Origin: Chlamydomonas sphaeroides
Lineage: Eukaryota > Chlorophyta > Chlorophyceae > Chlamydomonadales > Chlamydomonadaceae
Assembly (NCBI GenBank): GCA_001662425.1
Contig: BDDC01000009.1
Coordinates: 135,325-199,324 of the forward strand
Direction: 5' to 3'
Length of the DNA stretch: 64,000 bases
This document shows positions 1 through 11,555 of this stretch, in pieces. Every line of letters starts with the position of its first letter. Within the stretch, counting starts at the first letter, position 1. The position numbers were made by a program, and so were the translations under genes. The notes under the pieces were generated by a model. It searched no databases, was not told where the DNA came from, and saw nothing but the letters and a program-made list of their open reading frames with translations.

Positions 1-995
1 GGCGCTTCGCTGCGCAGCCAGCGGCCGTCTGCTAGAGGCGGGCATCCCACCTGGCGCCTCCATGGCCTCACCCGATGGATGAGGGCCGCTGGTGCCCAAG
101 CTGGCGACTGGCTGCGGCTGGCCGCTGTGGTGCCAGCTGTCGAGGCGGCGGAGGGCGAGCAGAGCGCGGCAGGCACCCGGGTCGACGCTGTCACTCTTGC
201 CTTGCAGCGCTCGGCTGCTGGGCGTGCTGGCGGCCGGCTGCGGGACGCCGCTGGTGATGGCAGTATTGACGAGGACGGGGCGCTGCTGCTCCGCGTGGCA
301 TCGGAACTCCGCAACATCGACGGCATGACTGCCATCCGCGCCGCCTTCCCGCAGCAGCTGGCGGCGCTGCGCTCCAGCGGCGGCACCAAGCAACCCGTGG
401 TGCTGCATGTGAGGAAGGCCGGCACAGGGGAGCTGGTGCGGTACGGGCTGAGCCTGGGCAACAGGGGTGCAGGATGCGCCCACATCACTGGTGCCTCTCG
501 GCTGCTGGGCGACCTGGGGCTTCAGGGCCAGCCGGGGGCGGAGCTGCGGCTGTCGATGCTGCCCGACAGCCGGGTGGTGGTGGAAGGGCGGGAGCTGGAC
601 CCCGCCGTCACCACTGGTGACCCCAACGTGGCTGCACTGACCGAGCGCTCCTGTCGCCGGAGCGAGCAGGTCATCATACCTCAGGCTATCGTGGCCCGGC
701 TGCTGGGCGAGGAGGTGCTGGCGATAGGGCTTCTGCAGGGCACCAGGGTGCCGCTGCGGGCGGCGGAGGGGCATCCACACGCCGCCATGCTGGAGGGCGC
801 GACGCTGCGCAGCGTTCCTCGCGCCGCCACGGGCCGCCAGCCCACCTGGTGCCTCTCCCGCCTTGGCTGCTGGCTGCGCGCCCTCAGCGCTGCACCCGGT
901 GATCAGCTGCGGCTGGCGGCTGTGGAGGCGGCGGAGGGCGAGCAGGGCGTAGGGGGCAGCAGCGTGGCCGCCGTCACTGTCGCTCTACAGCCCGG
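1..995 (+). repeat. Tandem protein module with a 265-residue period
   Basis: The translation from base 1 (GASLRS...PTW...GDWLRLAAV...EAAEGEQ...AVTLALQ) aligns with the translation from base 796 (GATLRS...PTWCLSRL...GDQLRLAAVEAAEGEQ...AVTVALQ). The offset is 795 bp, or 265 codons. The central part of the unit (about 280-600, containing VVLHVRKAGTGELVRYGLSL and a GASRLLGDLGL segment) recurs in diverged form at about 1318-1650 (VVLHTLGAGG, GTSGLLRELRPLL) and in the small gene at 7079-7327. I do not recognise the module family. Confidence 0.65.
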
Positions 996-3900
996 TCACG
1001 TCGGGCAGAGCCCCCCCCCCGGTGCACCCGCCACTGGGCTCCGGCCCGCCGGCTGTGAGACCTCAGCGAATGAGGAGCCAGACCCGACGGCTACGACGGC
1101 CGCGTCATGTCAGCCCCCAAGCAGCCCTGGCCTCCGTGCTGGATGTCGGCGGTAAGCTCGCGGACAGAGTCCAGGGCAGCATCGAGAAGAACGGCAGCAG
1201 CAGTGACAGCAGTGAGGAGAGCAGCGAGAAGAGCAGCGATGATGAGAGAAGCGAGGCTGGCAGAAGTGAGGAGGCCAACGGCAGCGACGCTGGCGGATGC
1301 CCTCCCTCGGCCGCCGCCACTGCCTCCTGCATCCTGCTCCGGCTGCACCGCGGCCAGCAGCTGTCGGTGGCCGCTGCTGCGCTGCGCACCCTGCTGCCCG
1401 CACTCGTGGACGCAGCCCGGGCGAGCGGCGCGCCCCAGGCCGTTGTGCTGCACACCCTGGGAGCGGGCGGCGGGCTGGAACAGCACCACGTCACGGCGGC
1501 CCTCGCGGGCGGCACCTGCCGCTTTGAGGGCACCTCCGGACTGCTGCGGGAGCTGCGGCCGCTGCTGGGGCAGCATGAGGGCGGTGGCGGTGGCGGCCAC
1601 AGCACCACAGTGCGGCTGCGGCTGCTGCCCCCGGCCGGCCTGCCACTGCTGGAGCCGGCGACGGCCTGGGATGGGCCAGGCGGCGACGTCAATGGGCAGT
1701 GGCGCTTGGCAGCCCAGGGTTTGGCAGCCGGCAGCCAACAGCCACTGCTGCCGTCAGCAGCGGCAGCCGCCGCCCCGGCTTCGCAACGCACTCGCAAGCA
1801 GCAGCGCGCCGGCAGGGATGAGGGTGGCCCGCTCTGCAGTACAGACGGCAGCAGCAGCGTTGGAGAAGCTTCGGAGGATAGGCTCTTGCCACAGCCCCGG
1901 CGGCAGCGCCAGCAGCAGCGGCTGGGGGTTGAGCGCGCCGGCCCGCGGCACACCAGGCGCCCGGATGGCTGCGGATGGGCTCTGGCCGCACAGCAGCTTG
2001 CGCCAGCGTGCGCTGCGGCTGGCCCCTGGGCCCATGAGCAGCAGGGAGGCCTTGTCCGGTGCGGAGGGGGCCAGCGGTGTGCGCCCCCGGAGCAGCCCTT
2101 GCAGGAGCCCGGCGCCCAGGCCTCTTGCGCCGCTGCTCACGCCCGCCCAGGCCAGCAGCCCACCCTGGGCCCAAGGTCTGAGCTTCAGTGCGGCGACTGC
2201 CCTGGCGCTGGAGTGGCGGCCGCAGGGCCCACCGCCCCGGGTTGGGGCGTGGCGACAGCGGCGGCAGCGATGGACAGCAGCGGGGCCCAGGGTCAAGACG
2301 GTGAGGCAGGTCAGGGGGAGTCTATCTAGGGTAGCGCGCATTAAGGGTGTGCGAGAACGAGCCGCAGCTTCTACCAATGCAGCCCTACCTGATGTGGCAC
2401 GCGCTGATGAGCCCCACGCCACTCCCCTTGGTGTTGCTGCCCATCCACCAACGCCTGCCGCCCCTCTAGGCGATGCTGCAGCGGCCAAGCCTGTGGGTAA
2501 GGTGCCCCGGCAGCAGCAGGCGCCCAGGCACCCCGGTGGCGACAGGGGCGGGGCGCTGGCCGCCGGTGCTACGGGCGGAGCGCGTGGCGGTCATCAGACG
2601 GGCGACGGCATGGGCAGCGCAGGTGGCGGCCGTGGCTCCCCGCAGCTGCGGCGGAGCCAGGCGACGGCGCCGCGGCCCGGCAACCCGCCGCCGCCGCAGG
2701 GCCGCCAGCGCCCGCCGCGCCGCCGCCTCTGCCGCTATCGCTCCTCGTTCGGCTGCGCCCCATTGCAGCGGGGTTTGCGGCTTGCCAAGACGGCGGTCCG
2801 TGGGGGGGCAACGGCGGCGTCAACCGCGCCGCAGACCCCAACACGGCCGCCGCTGTCGGGGTCGTGCCTCCCTCCTCGCCGCACATCATACCCCTCCGGG
2901 GAACTACTGCTGTGCCCACCGCGCCCGTGCCTGTCGGACCCCTGGCCGCCTCCGTCAGCGCAGCCGCCGCTTTCCCACCTTCATTTGCTGCCGCCAGCGT
3001 AAAGCAAGAGCTGAACTTGGCGGCCGTGATGACGGGCGCTGCGGAGGCGGGCGGTGGCAGAGGCGGCGTCAGCGCGGATGCGCTAGGACGCGCATGCAGC
3101 CTGGCTGCCGGTGCAACATCTGGCGCCCGCCTTGCACAGGGTCTGCTGGCAGCCGGCAGCTGGCCCTTCACAATCACGCCTCTCGCCGCCATTGCGGGGT
3201 TTCGCAGTGTGGCTGGAGCCCCGACCGTCGGCGCCACTGGCCCAACAGCTGCGCGGCTCGCCGCTGGGCTGCAGGCTACCCGCATTGTCAATCACGCCCG
3301 CGCCGAGGTCCCCGCCCCCCAGCCCCTCGGCCGCTGATGGGCAGGCGCCCGCCTCGACCGCGGCCGCTGCCGGCTTGGAGCAAGGTGCCTCGGGAGGGCA
3401 GCTCGCGGCCTCGCTGCAGGCAGACAGCGCCTCAGGCCTCAAAGCCGCGGCGGCGGGCATGGCTGCTGGCGCTGGCTGCGCCGGTGCTGGTAGCCGCCGC
3501 CACGCTCCCGGCAGCGGACCCCAGGGAGCCGCCGGCGGTGTAGCAGCAGCAGGCTTAGGCCCCAGCACACCTGCTGCGGTGGCGGCGCAGCGCGGCGGCA
3601 GGCAGCGCCAGGGTCCCGCTGCCCATGAGTTCAATCAGGTGCCCGGGGTAGCGGCAGCAGCCCCTCAAGACACGGGCGGCGGCGCAGTGCCACACTCGCC
3701 CGCCGCCTCCGTCACCCGCCTGCATGGCTGGGTGGACAATGACGGGGACCTGCCCCCACCGCAACCCGGCGAGCTGCGACTGCGTGCCGTCACCTTCGGC
3801 CCCACCCTCTGCGCTGAGCAGCGCATGCAGCGCTGGAGGGAGGCACACAATTCTCAGGGGCTAAAGGAGATATGGATCCCCGGCGTCGCTGGGCCGCCGT

Positions 3901-5595
3901 GCATTACGCCGGCTCAGCCCGCGGCCGGCAGCGGTGTGGCGCCCGCTGGCCCCTCACCGCTGGCAGCAACCCTGTCACAGCCTAGCACGCGGCAGCTCCT
4001 CAGGTCGGGCGCCGAGCGCTGCCTTTTGAAGCAACCGCCGAGTACCCCACTGGCCGCTGCCGCGGGCAGCTGGCCGCGGATCAAGCTGGAGCCGCGGCGG
4101 GACCAGGGCCGCGGCGGCCTGGGGCTGTGGGCGGCCGAGGGGGCGATCATTCTCGCCGGCGACCTGCTCATGGTGCTGGGCGGCTATGTGATGCCGCGGG
4201 CGGAAGTCGCCGCGTTCGTGGCGAGCGGCTGGCGGCAGCTGCCGGAGCCGGCTCAGGAGCAGCTGCGGAAGCGGGCAGACGCGCTGGGTGTTGGCACAGA
4301 GGAGCTGTGGGGCTTCCTGTCGTCGTCGTTCATGTTCGACCTGCCGGGCTTTGCCGAGCTGGTTGCGGGCGCGGAGGCGGGAGGAGCAGCAGGTGACGGC
4401 GATGCTGGAGGTAAGCAGGGAGCGTACAAGGCGGGCCGCAGGAGTGCCGCCTTGGACTAGGCAGCAGGCCAGTCAACATAAGAGATAGCTGCCGCGGCGC
4501 TTTACCATGCCGCTCGTTCGGCACCGCCCTCCTGGCCATGTTACATCGTCATATTATGTTTCCTTGACCGCACTTACGTCTCACGCATACACAGCTGTGG
4601 GGTTCTGTTCTACCGTACTTACCACCTGAATACACCTGACCGTCGGCCCCACCTTCCAACCTAGCACCTGCATCTCAGCTGAGGTGCCGTACGTACCGCA
4701 TCAGCCGCCGCCTGGTCAGCTTCGCTTACCGCATCTGTCCACGCTGGCTTCTCGCTTCTGACACTGGACACGCCTTCCTTGCTGGCCCCGCCCCCTGCAG
4801 GCCTGGATCCGCTGCCGCCCTTGGCGCTGAGCATGCTGGGCTACGGCAACACGGCGGCGCTTGTCAACGACCCGCGGGACATCCGCCTGCAGCAGCTGAT
4901 GACAGGCAGGCCGGAGGAGCTGGCGGCGCTGGAGGCGGCCGGCGCCAACTGCGCGGTGGGTCAGGCTGCTGCTGACTCTGCGTGGTCTGACATGTGGGCA
5001 GTGCTGGGCTGCGGTGCAGTGGTCAGCGCTTGCGTCCACAGCGCAACGCTCTACGGCCTCGCACCAACCTCCTGCCCACCCCTCCTCTCCAACCCCTCAG
5101 GTCGTTCCCGTGCTGGTACGCGGCGTGCCGCTGCCGGTGCTGGTGGCGCTCGAAGATATCGCCCCCGGCGAGCAGCTGCTGCGCGACTACGGTGCGGACT
5201 GGTGGACCCGCCTGCCGCCAGCGTGGCGGGAGACGCAGGCCGCTGCGGGCGGGGCACCAACAGCCCTGCACAGCGCCCCGCTCGACACCCACGCGCTGGC
5301 CCCGGCGGGCCCAGCAGCACAGCGCGGCTCCCAAGGACCCGGCCACGGCCTGGAGCGGTCCAAGCGCCGCCGCTCTCCGAGCCGTGACGACGGCCGGGGG
5401 CGGCGCAGGTTGGGGCGCCGGGAGCGGCGCCGGTCGCCGTCAGAGGAAGCGAGCAGTGCGCAGGAGAGCAGCGGCAGCAGCGAGGATGATGAGGACCGCT
5501 GGCACAGGAGCCAGCGGCGCCGCTGCGAGCGCGAGCTGGGCCCAGGCCCCGGGCGCGGCGAGGGCAGGCGTGCGGACAAGCGGCGCCGCGGCTGA
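1..5595 (+). CDS. SET-domain protein with repeated N-terminal modules, 5' end outside window
   Basis: The frame is already open at base 1 (frame 1 to about 1010), so the gene starts upstream of the window. Coding then moves to frame 2 (1022-2300), frame 3 (from 2470), frame 2 (about 2800-3335) and frame 3 (about 3340-4410). The last two introns are clear: 4411-4800 and 4956-5100. The C-terminal part carries SET-like motifs in order: GLGLWAAEG, GDLLMVLGGYVMP, GNTAALVNDPR and ALEDIAPGEQLLRDYG. Family knowledge suggests a protein-lysine methyltransferase. The canonical NHS/NC motif is replaced by GN...ND, so activity is not certain. The tail after the SET domain is Arg/Ser rich (RRRSPSRDD, RRRSPSEEAS) and acidic, which suggests a nuclear protein. 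The N-terminal half has repeated modules (1-213 and 796-995; related core at about 280-600 and 1318-1650). Upstream exon borders are unresolved. Confidence 0.62.
1011..1020 (+). other. Ten-C homopolymer at a reading-frame switch
   Basis: A run of ten C lies exactly between the frame-1 coding of the first modules and the frame-2 coding that continues to 2300. Removing one C would join the two frames into one open frame. It is either a sequencing or assembly indel, a real frameshift, or lies in an unrecognised short intron. Confidence 0.6.
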
Positions 5596-7078
5596 GGGCC
5601 TGCGGCCGGTGCCAGGTGACGGCCGTGGATGCTGCGGTCGCGGTGCGGTCGCAGTCGTGGCGCCGCGGTCCGCCCACGGCCGTCGGGTTCAAAGTAAGGG
5701 CATGTCGGGGTGGCGGCGCAGGACGCAGGTGCCGGCCGGACTGCAGGCGGCATGGTGCGGCGCCGCGCAGTCCGGCGCCCAGGGCACAGGGGTGCGGCAG
5801 GCAGGGGAGGGCAGCTGTGCGGTCGGCGGCCTGGTTGCCGTCGGCGCGGGGCCGTCGGCGGTACTGGGGCGCGGCCAGTGGGGTCAGCCCTCGTCTTACT
5901 TTCCGGTGAAGCAGCGGCAAGCGTGCATGCGTGGACGTGCAGGAGGGGAACACGGAGCAAGTTGCTGCTGGCTCGAGCCCACCCAGGGTACGTGCCTGCA
6001 ATTTGGGCCTGTCCGCAACGTACGGGTGTCTCGTGCACTCCGCCGTATCAGACATCGCAACGATGCATAGCTGCCCATTTGTCTATCATCGGCATGTGTG
6101 TTGCTCGGGGAGGTGTCGACGATCCGGCCTTAAGCCCAGCAGGCGGGACGCGGGAGGGCCCGCGCCGCTCCCGCAGCCGTGACGCTGGGGGCGGAGGTAG
6201 GGGACGGGCGGCGGCACAGACGGCAATGGAAGGATTACGGCTTTGGAGGCGCGGGCGGCTCCGAGTCAGTCGGTTGAGAGCGGCGGCAGCGAGGAAGATC
6301 CGAGCTGCGGCAGCGATGACAGCGGCGGCGACTGGCGGCGGCAATGACTGGGGCCATGGATGGTCGGGCGGAGGCAGGCGCGTGCGCTTGGTGTCCTTCG
6401 CTGACAGTGCTGCGCTGTGCGCCGTGCTGTGTGCCGTGACGACATGGGTCGGCTGTGTGCAGTGACCCCCCGGTGTGTGTGTGCGTTGGCTGCAGCTTGC
6501 CAGGCGCGTGCGGCGGCGCGCACCACCACGCGTGCGGCGTCAAGGCACCGTGGGCGCGTGGGCGTGCGTCCTTGACCCCTGCTTCATTCCCCAGAGGATC
6601 CGGAGGCCCCAGGCCGCGCTCCTTACGCGCTCACGTCCCTTTAATAATGGTGTTAGCATGCAGTGCTCCACTGTGACGACAATGTGACGCCTGCCTGTAT
6701 GTGGCGGCACAGGCAAAGGGACTCCGGGGAGGGGCGAGTCGAACTGACCCATGGGTCGTTGGGCTACATGCGCCCTGCGATCGATCCCCACACAGGGACA
6801 GAGACCTTATTGCCTTCGCGTACTTTAGCTTTCTTTATTCCGCTCATATATTTTTGTCTCGACGTTACAGACGCCGCTTGGCACGCCCCCAACTCCGCCG
6901 CAACGCCGTTTACTGCCTCGCGCGCGCGCTCCCTCCGCTCTCGTGTCGGAGCTTTGCTGGCCAGCGCCTCGACCCGCACTCACGCACGCTTCTATCTCCT
7001 CGTGGCGCGCTGCGCCGACTTTGCAGCGAAAAGCTGAGCCCCGCGCCACCAGGCCCACAGGCACAGGCCTGCTGCACG
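5596..7078. other. Intergenic, no gene seen
   Basis: Open frames here have composition typical of GC-rich noncoding DNA. A short Arg/Ser-rich stretch near 6150-6185 recalls the tail of the SET protein and could be an alternative 3' exon, but no consistent splice chain was found. The part from about 6880 is CT-rich and probably belongs to the 5' leader of the gene at 7079. Confidence 0.4.
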
Positions 7079-7327
7079 ATGTCGCAGGCTGCTGCTGACG
7101 CAAACGGCGGCGGCTATGACCTCGCGCAGCTCGTGGAGGTTTACGTCCGCCAGGAGGACGGCGGGATGCGGCCCTACTCTCTCACCCTGGAGCGCTCGGC
7201 GGCCGGCGCCAGCAGGCTCACGGGCGTGGAGCAGCTGCTGCGTGACATGGGTCTGGGGGCGGGCGCGCAGCTGCAGCTTGACAGGCAGCTGGGCGGCCGC
7301 CTGGTGGCCCGGGTGGTGCGCCGGTAG
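7079..7327 (+). CDS. Small protein made of one SET-gene-type module
   Basis: Single-exon frame of 82 residues from the ATG at 7079 to TAG at 7327. Nearly the whole protein (residues about 14-81, from LVEVYVRQEDGGMRPYSLTL through GVEQLLRDMGLGAGAQLQL to LVARVVRR) aligns by eye with the core of the modules of the SET protein upstream, for example VVLHVRKAGTGELVRYGLSL and GASRLLGDLGL. It lacks the second half of the module and any catalytic domain. The family is unknown to me. It may come from local duplication and could be a stand-alone partner or a decaying fragment. Base composition and codon use match real genes in the window. The preceding open frame from 6701 has no ATG and is judged to be leader. 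Confidence 0.55.
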   Translation: MSQAAADANGGGYDLAQLVEVYVRQEDGGMRPYSLTLERSAAGASRLTGVEQLLRDMGLGAGAQLQLDRQLGGRLVARVVRR

Positions 7328-9715
7328 AGGCAGGTAGAGGCAGGCCGCCGGCGGGACCCTGGAGGCGCACCTCGCCAGCGTTGCCTCCGCTGCCAGCCAG
7401 CAGCCCCGCCGTAGAGGAATGAGGCGCCGCGGCCCTTGGAAGGCTGTAGCGCGGCGGCATGAAGGGGCGGATCGCTGTGGCAGGCTTGGCTGGGGCAGCG
7501 GTGGCGCGGGCTGGTGCACGTGCTGACGGAGCAGGTTTGCGTGCCTGCCGTTGTGGCGGGCACGGCCATGGCTAGCAGGTGCGGTGGATTGTGTTCGCTG
7601 CGGTGCTTCTATCTGCAACTTGCAGTGAAGGTTGTGACGGTAGCTTGTCGTCGTGCTGGGGGACATGCAAGGCACGCAGGTGTCGCTCGCGCGTGTATGT
7701 GTTCAAGGGCAACCCCCGCAGCAGGGCAGCATGCGCTTGCAGGGGGGTCGTTGATGCCCTCGTTTCCAAAATTGTGCACATCGGAACGGCAATTTGATAG
7801 ACGACATCACCTAAGATTGAGAGGCAAGGGCTGCGGCTCTGCCCATGCCAGCACCGTGCGTCATCGTGGCGGCATCCCCGCTTGTTGTTTGCGGCGGTGG
7901 CGATCCGCGCTGTGCAATGGCGGGCTGGGGGGTAACGCTGCTGCGTGCATGCGCATTGGCCGCAGCCATGCTGGGCACAGCAAGCGCAGGGAAGCAGCCA
8001 CGTGCCTACACCGCTGCACCGTGGCGGTGGTCCGTCGCCACCTTGTTAGTTGGCTGGCTAGGCCATGTACGGATTTAACGTTGCGCTCTGTACAGTCGGG
8101 GCTGCTGGAGGGTGGCGCTGCTGCCTGCGCCAGGGCCGCAGCAGGGGAGCAGCCGCGTGCCTACGAGACACGCTTGGGAGGCACCACGCCAGCGGCCCGA
8201 ACGGCAGCAGCCAGCCGCAGTAGCTGTTGGCCTGTTGCGAGAACCGGGTACGGCTTTATGAAGCGCCATATGGTGCGTGGCTGATCAAGCTGCCGGCCCG
8301 CAGCGGAGGGACGCTACTGATGGGGTGCAGCTTCACGGCTGGGCTCGGACGCCGTCCGTATCGGGCTCCCGGTTTCGCCCCGGCGCACCCACGCTGCACT
8401 ATCTGTCACAGCCCATGCGCCATTGCCGTGTACGCCAGCAGGGCAGGTCGCTGCTGCAGCCAACGGCCGCATCGCGCGGGGGCTGGGCCCGGCCCTCAAG
8501 GCAGCGATCGCTGCAGCCGGCAACGCCCCCGCAGCCGCACCGCTGGGATCTGCGGAGTGCAGGCGCGCAGGGCACAGCGCTCAGATTGAGTGCCAGACGG
8601 TTGTGTGCGTTGATGGCGGCGATGACCGGTGAATGGCACCAGGCAGCAGCAGGAGGACGAGTGAGGCGCCACTAGGACGGGCAAGCGAACGCGGGGAGCG
8701 AGGCCCCGGGGGTTAGGCGGGGAGCGTCGCGGGGAAGAGCGTGTGCAGGGGAGAGCGTGTGCAGGTGTGTACGGCCACCCGCGCTCGTTACCAGCGACCA
8801 ATCACGCACCTGTTCCATCAGCTACTGCAGTGCATTGCAGTCCCGTCCCGTGTCCCACCGCGACACGCGAACATCAGGACGGAAGCTGCATGGCGTGCGT
8901 GTTGCTTGCGTCAGCCATGCGCAGCGGTGCGGGCCGGCGGTGGGGCTATTGTGCGTGCCAAGCGCGGGCGACAGTGACTGGGTGAAGCGGCCGGGCGTTC
9001 TTTGCAGTCGTTGGCCTCACGCGGGGGCAGGGGTGTGGGTTTGCACTGCTGCTGGTAACGTGGCGTGCAGTTGCTGTGCGCAACGTTTGCTGAGGGTGGA
9101 GCCCAAACCTTGCTAGGGGCCGCGCCGCGCGCCTCCTGTGCACGCGGTCTGGACATGCCGTGTGTGCGGGGCGTTCGATGACTTGACATGCCGTCTAGGC
9201 GTCAGTGAGCGTACCGGGCCTGTGTCCGGGTGAAGGAACCGTGGTCGCGCAGCAGACAAATCTTGCAAGGCGAAGACGCGATGATTCTCCAACAGAGCAC
9301 GCAACCGGCCGGAAGTCGGAAGCAGGGTCTCCCCTGGTCGGAAGCATCCCCTTGCACGGGTTGCGTCGGGGGAGGGCATGAGTGAAGAAGCGGTGGGCGT
9401 GTGGGCCCACCTCCCACTGGCGAGTGCCCTCGGTGATTTCTGGATGTAGAGGAGGGGCGCGGGATGAGCCTACGCCAAGGGAGAGACTCCCCTGGCCTGC
9501 GCACGCCTGCGCACGCTGGGCAGACCCGGGCGTACGGCCTGCATGAATGCCACGACAGGCACAATCCCCGCCCGTTGCTGCCCTTGGCCTTTCTATCGTA
9601 AGCTTTCCTAGGCGTGCTATGTGCAGCCGTTGACGCGCTACAACAGGCAGGTCGCACCTGCGAACACAGGCCCACTCTGCATTTGTTTCTTAGTTGAAGT
9701 CAACAACCCAGCACA
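7328..9715. other. 2.4 kb without a recognisable gene
   Basis: No frame shows coding composition or a splice-consistent chain. Two similar 21-base stretches lie at about 7991 and 8142 (each contains a GAGCAGCC or GAAGCAGCC core followed by GTGCCTAC). GCAGGGTCTCCCCTG at 9324-9338 also occurs in the tandem repeat at 40046-40110. The last few hundred bases should hold the promoter of the gene at 9716. Confidence 0.4.
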
Positions 9716-11326
9716 ATGCAGTGCAGTGGAGCTGTGAGCGCGGTGCGCGGACCTGTGCGAGGGCTGCAGGCTGTGCGAGGGCTGCCTTTGCGGTTTCAGC
9801 GCTCGACACCAGCGCCCTGCCGCATTACTCTGCGGGCACCACAATATCTTCCTTCTGCGGCAGCCGCGGACGCGCCTGGTGAGCCGCGACCGCCGCGATG
9901 GCCTCATCATTCGCGTGAGGCGCGCCGGGGCCGTAAAGACGACAAGTGACATATTGCTGAGTCACTCAGCTGGTCGCGCCCAAGCCGACCCTAGGCACGC
10001 GCGAGGGCCATTCCTGATGGCCCGCACGCTGGCTGCCGACGCTTCAATACCTGAGAAACCCGGCAACTCTATAGTGGCTACCCAGCGCGTGGGCCGCACA
10101 CTTTGGCGACACCCTGACCCCGCGCATCCCCATCATGCCCACCACAGGCGGTGAGGACGCCACGGACTACACTGCGGTCGCTGCTAGCCTCAACGCGCTG
10201 CTGGCAAAGTCCGACAGCCCCACATCACGCATCACGGGCAAGGACCTGCGCAACCTTGTGGTGCAGCGCTTCGGCCGGTCGTACGACATCCGGCTAACGC
10301 GGCTGCAGGGCCGCATGTACCTGCAGGGTGAGGGGCACGCGCCACCGTGGGGTCCTGATGACGAGCTACCTTGCCCCGCAGCGTAGCTCGTGTAGCTGCG
10401 CATTGACGGGGAAATTGTGCCATTAGGCTGGCCGCCACGCCTGAGCCCACGTCAGCTCGACCCGACGCAGCTCGCACGTTTCACCCACAGCACCTCCCCG
10501 CCCCTCCATGCCCCGGCAGTGATGTGGAAGTTCCTGGAGCAGCGCTCCTTCCCGCTCACGGAGACCGAGTACATGCAGCAGCTGGACGTGGGTGCCCGAC
10601 CTTGGCCGTGTGCTCACTTATCGTTGGGGCTCCCGTCTGCCGTCTCGGCCAGTGCTGCACCCCAGGGCACCCTTCGGTGTGCTGTCCTGCCCCTAGGGCG
10701 GGACAGCACAGCCCGCATAGGCAGGGTGCATGCGCTCCAAACAGGACACCAGAGCCTGGGAGCCGCCTTCGCGCCTGCAATTGCCCTCCTTCTCTGGGTG
10801 CCTACAAACTGCGTCCTCCCGGGCCCTCGTCCTTGTTCCTGGCGCAGGCTGTGGCCGAGTACCTCACCGACTGGGGTGTGGCCGAGACGGTGAGCTTCGC
10901 CTGCCATTGCACAGCGGCAGCCGGGCAGCGGCGCCGGGCGCCCGCAGCAGACCAGCCCGCGCGTTCGGTGGCTGTCCGGCGGATCCGCTTGCGCTCTCTG
11001 AGCTCTCAGGCCCATGGGATCTGATCAGTTTCAACGTTAGCCGGCCGCACCCTCGCTGGCTGCCAGGGGCCTGCTGGCCCCGGGCCCGGTCCATCCGCGG
11101 ATCCCCCGGCACAGCGCCGGGAACCGTCAGCCGGCCCGGCTGCCAGCTGCCCTCTGATGCTCTCTCACGCACTGTGGCCCTGGCCCTGCAATGCTGTCGT
11201 CCGCAGGTGCGTCAGGGCATCCAGGGCGCCCGCAAGCCGCCGGGCTATACGGGAGGCGGCAACGCGCGCTGCATCTCCATCCCCCTAGCCGTGGACCTGG
11301 GAGCCCGCGCCTCGGAGTGGCAGTGA
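9716..11326 (+). CDS. DUF3067 family protein, probably plastid-targeted
   Basis: Five exons: 9716-9878, 10148-10327, 10520-10587, 10848-10889 and 11207-11326 (573 nt, 190 residues). All junctions keep phase. The first exon encodes an Arg/Ala/Ser-rich leader of about 50 residues without acidic residues, typical of a chloroplast transit peptide. The mature part matches the cyanobacterial and plastid DUF3067 family: GKDLRNLVVQRFGRSYDIRL, then GRMYLQ, VMWKFLEQRSFPLTETEY, AEYLTDWGVAE and, at the C terminus, ISIPLAVDLGARASEW. The family has no established biochemical role that I know of. A TGTAA poly(A) signal follows 225 bases after the stop. The start is the first ATG before the leader, and no alternative upstream ATG fits. 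Confidence 0.9.
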
Positions 11327-11550
11327 GGCGCTGCGAGGCGAGGCCAGGACAGGGGATAGAGCATAACGTTGGCAGCGGCAGCGGGGCCGAAGGAGGGCGG
11401 TGTGGGCGTGGTGCTCGCCCGTGCACTGAGGCTCCATGAGCGGGGCCGGAGGCATGCTGGCCGGCGTGCCTGGCTTGGCGGCTCGAAGCATGAGCGGCTA
11501 GCGAGTGGTGTGGCAAGGGTTTGAAGATACGCTGTGTGTGTCATGTGTCA

Positions 11551-11555
11551 TGTAA
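11551..11555 (+). promoter_or_regulatory. Poly(A) signal TGTAA for the DUF3067 gene
   Basis: TGTAA is the usual polyadenylation signal in green algae. It lies 225 bases after the stop codon on the same strand. Confidence 0.6.

Noticed and set aside
5710..6465. 251-codon open frame after the SET gene
   Set aside because: No ATG with coding composition, no motifs, and the SET gene has a clear stop at 5595.
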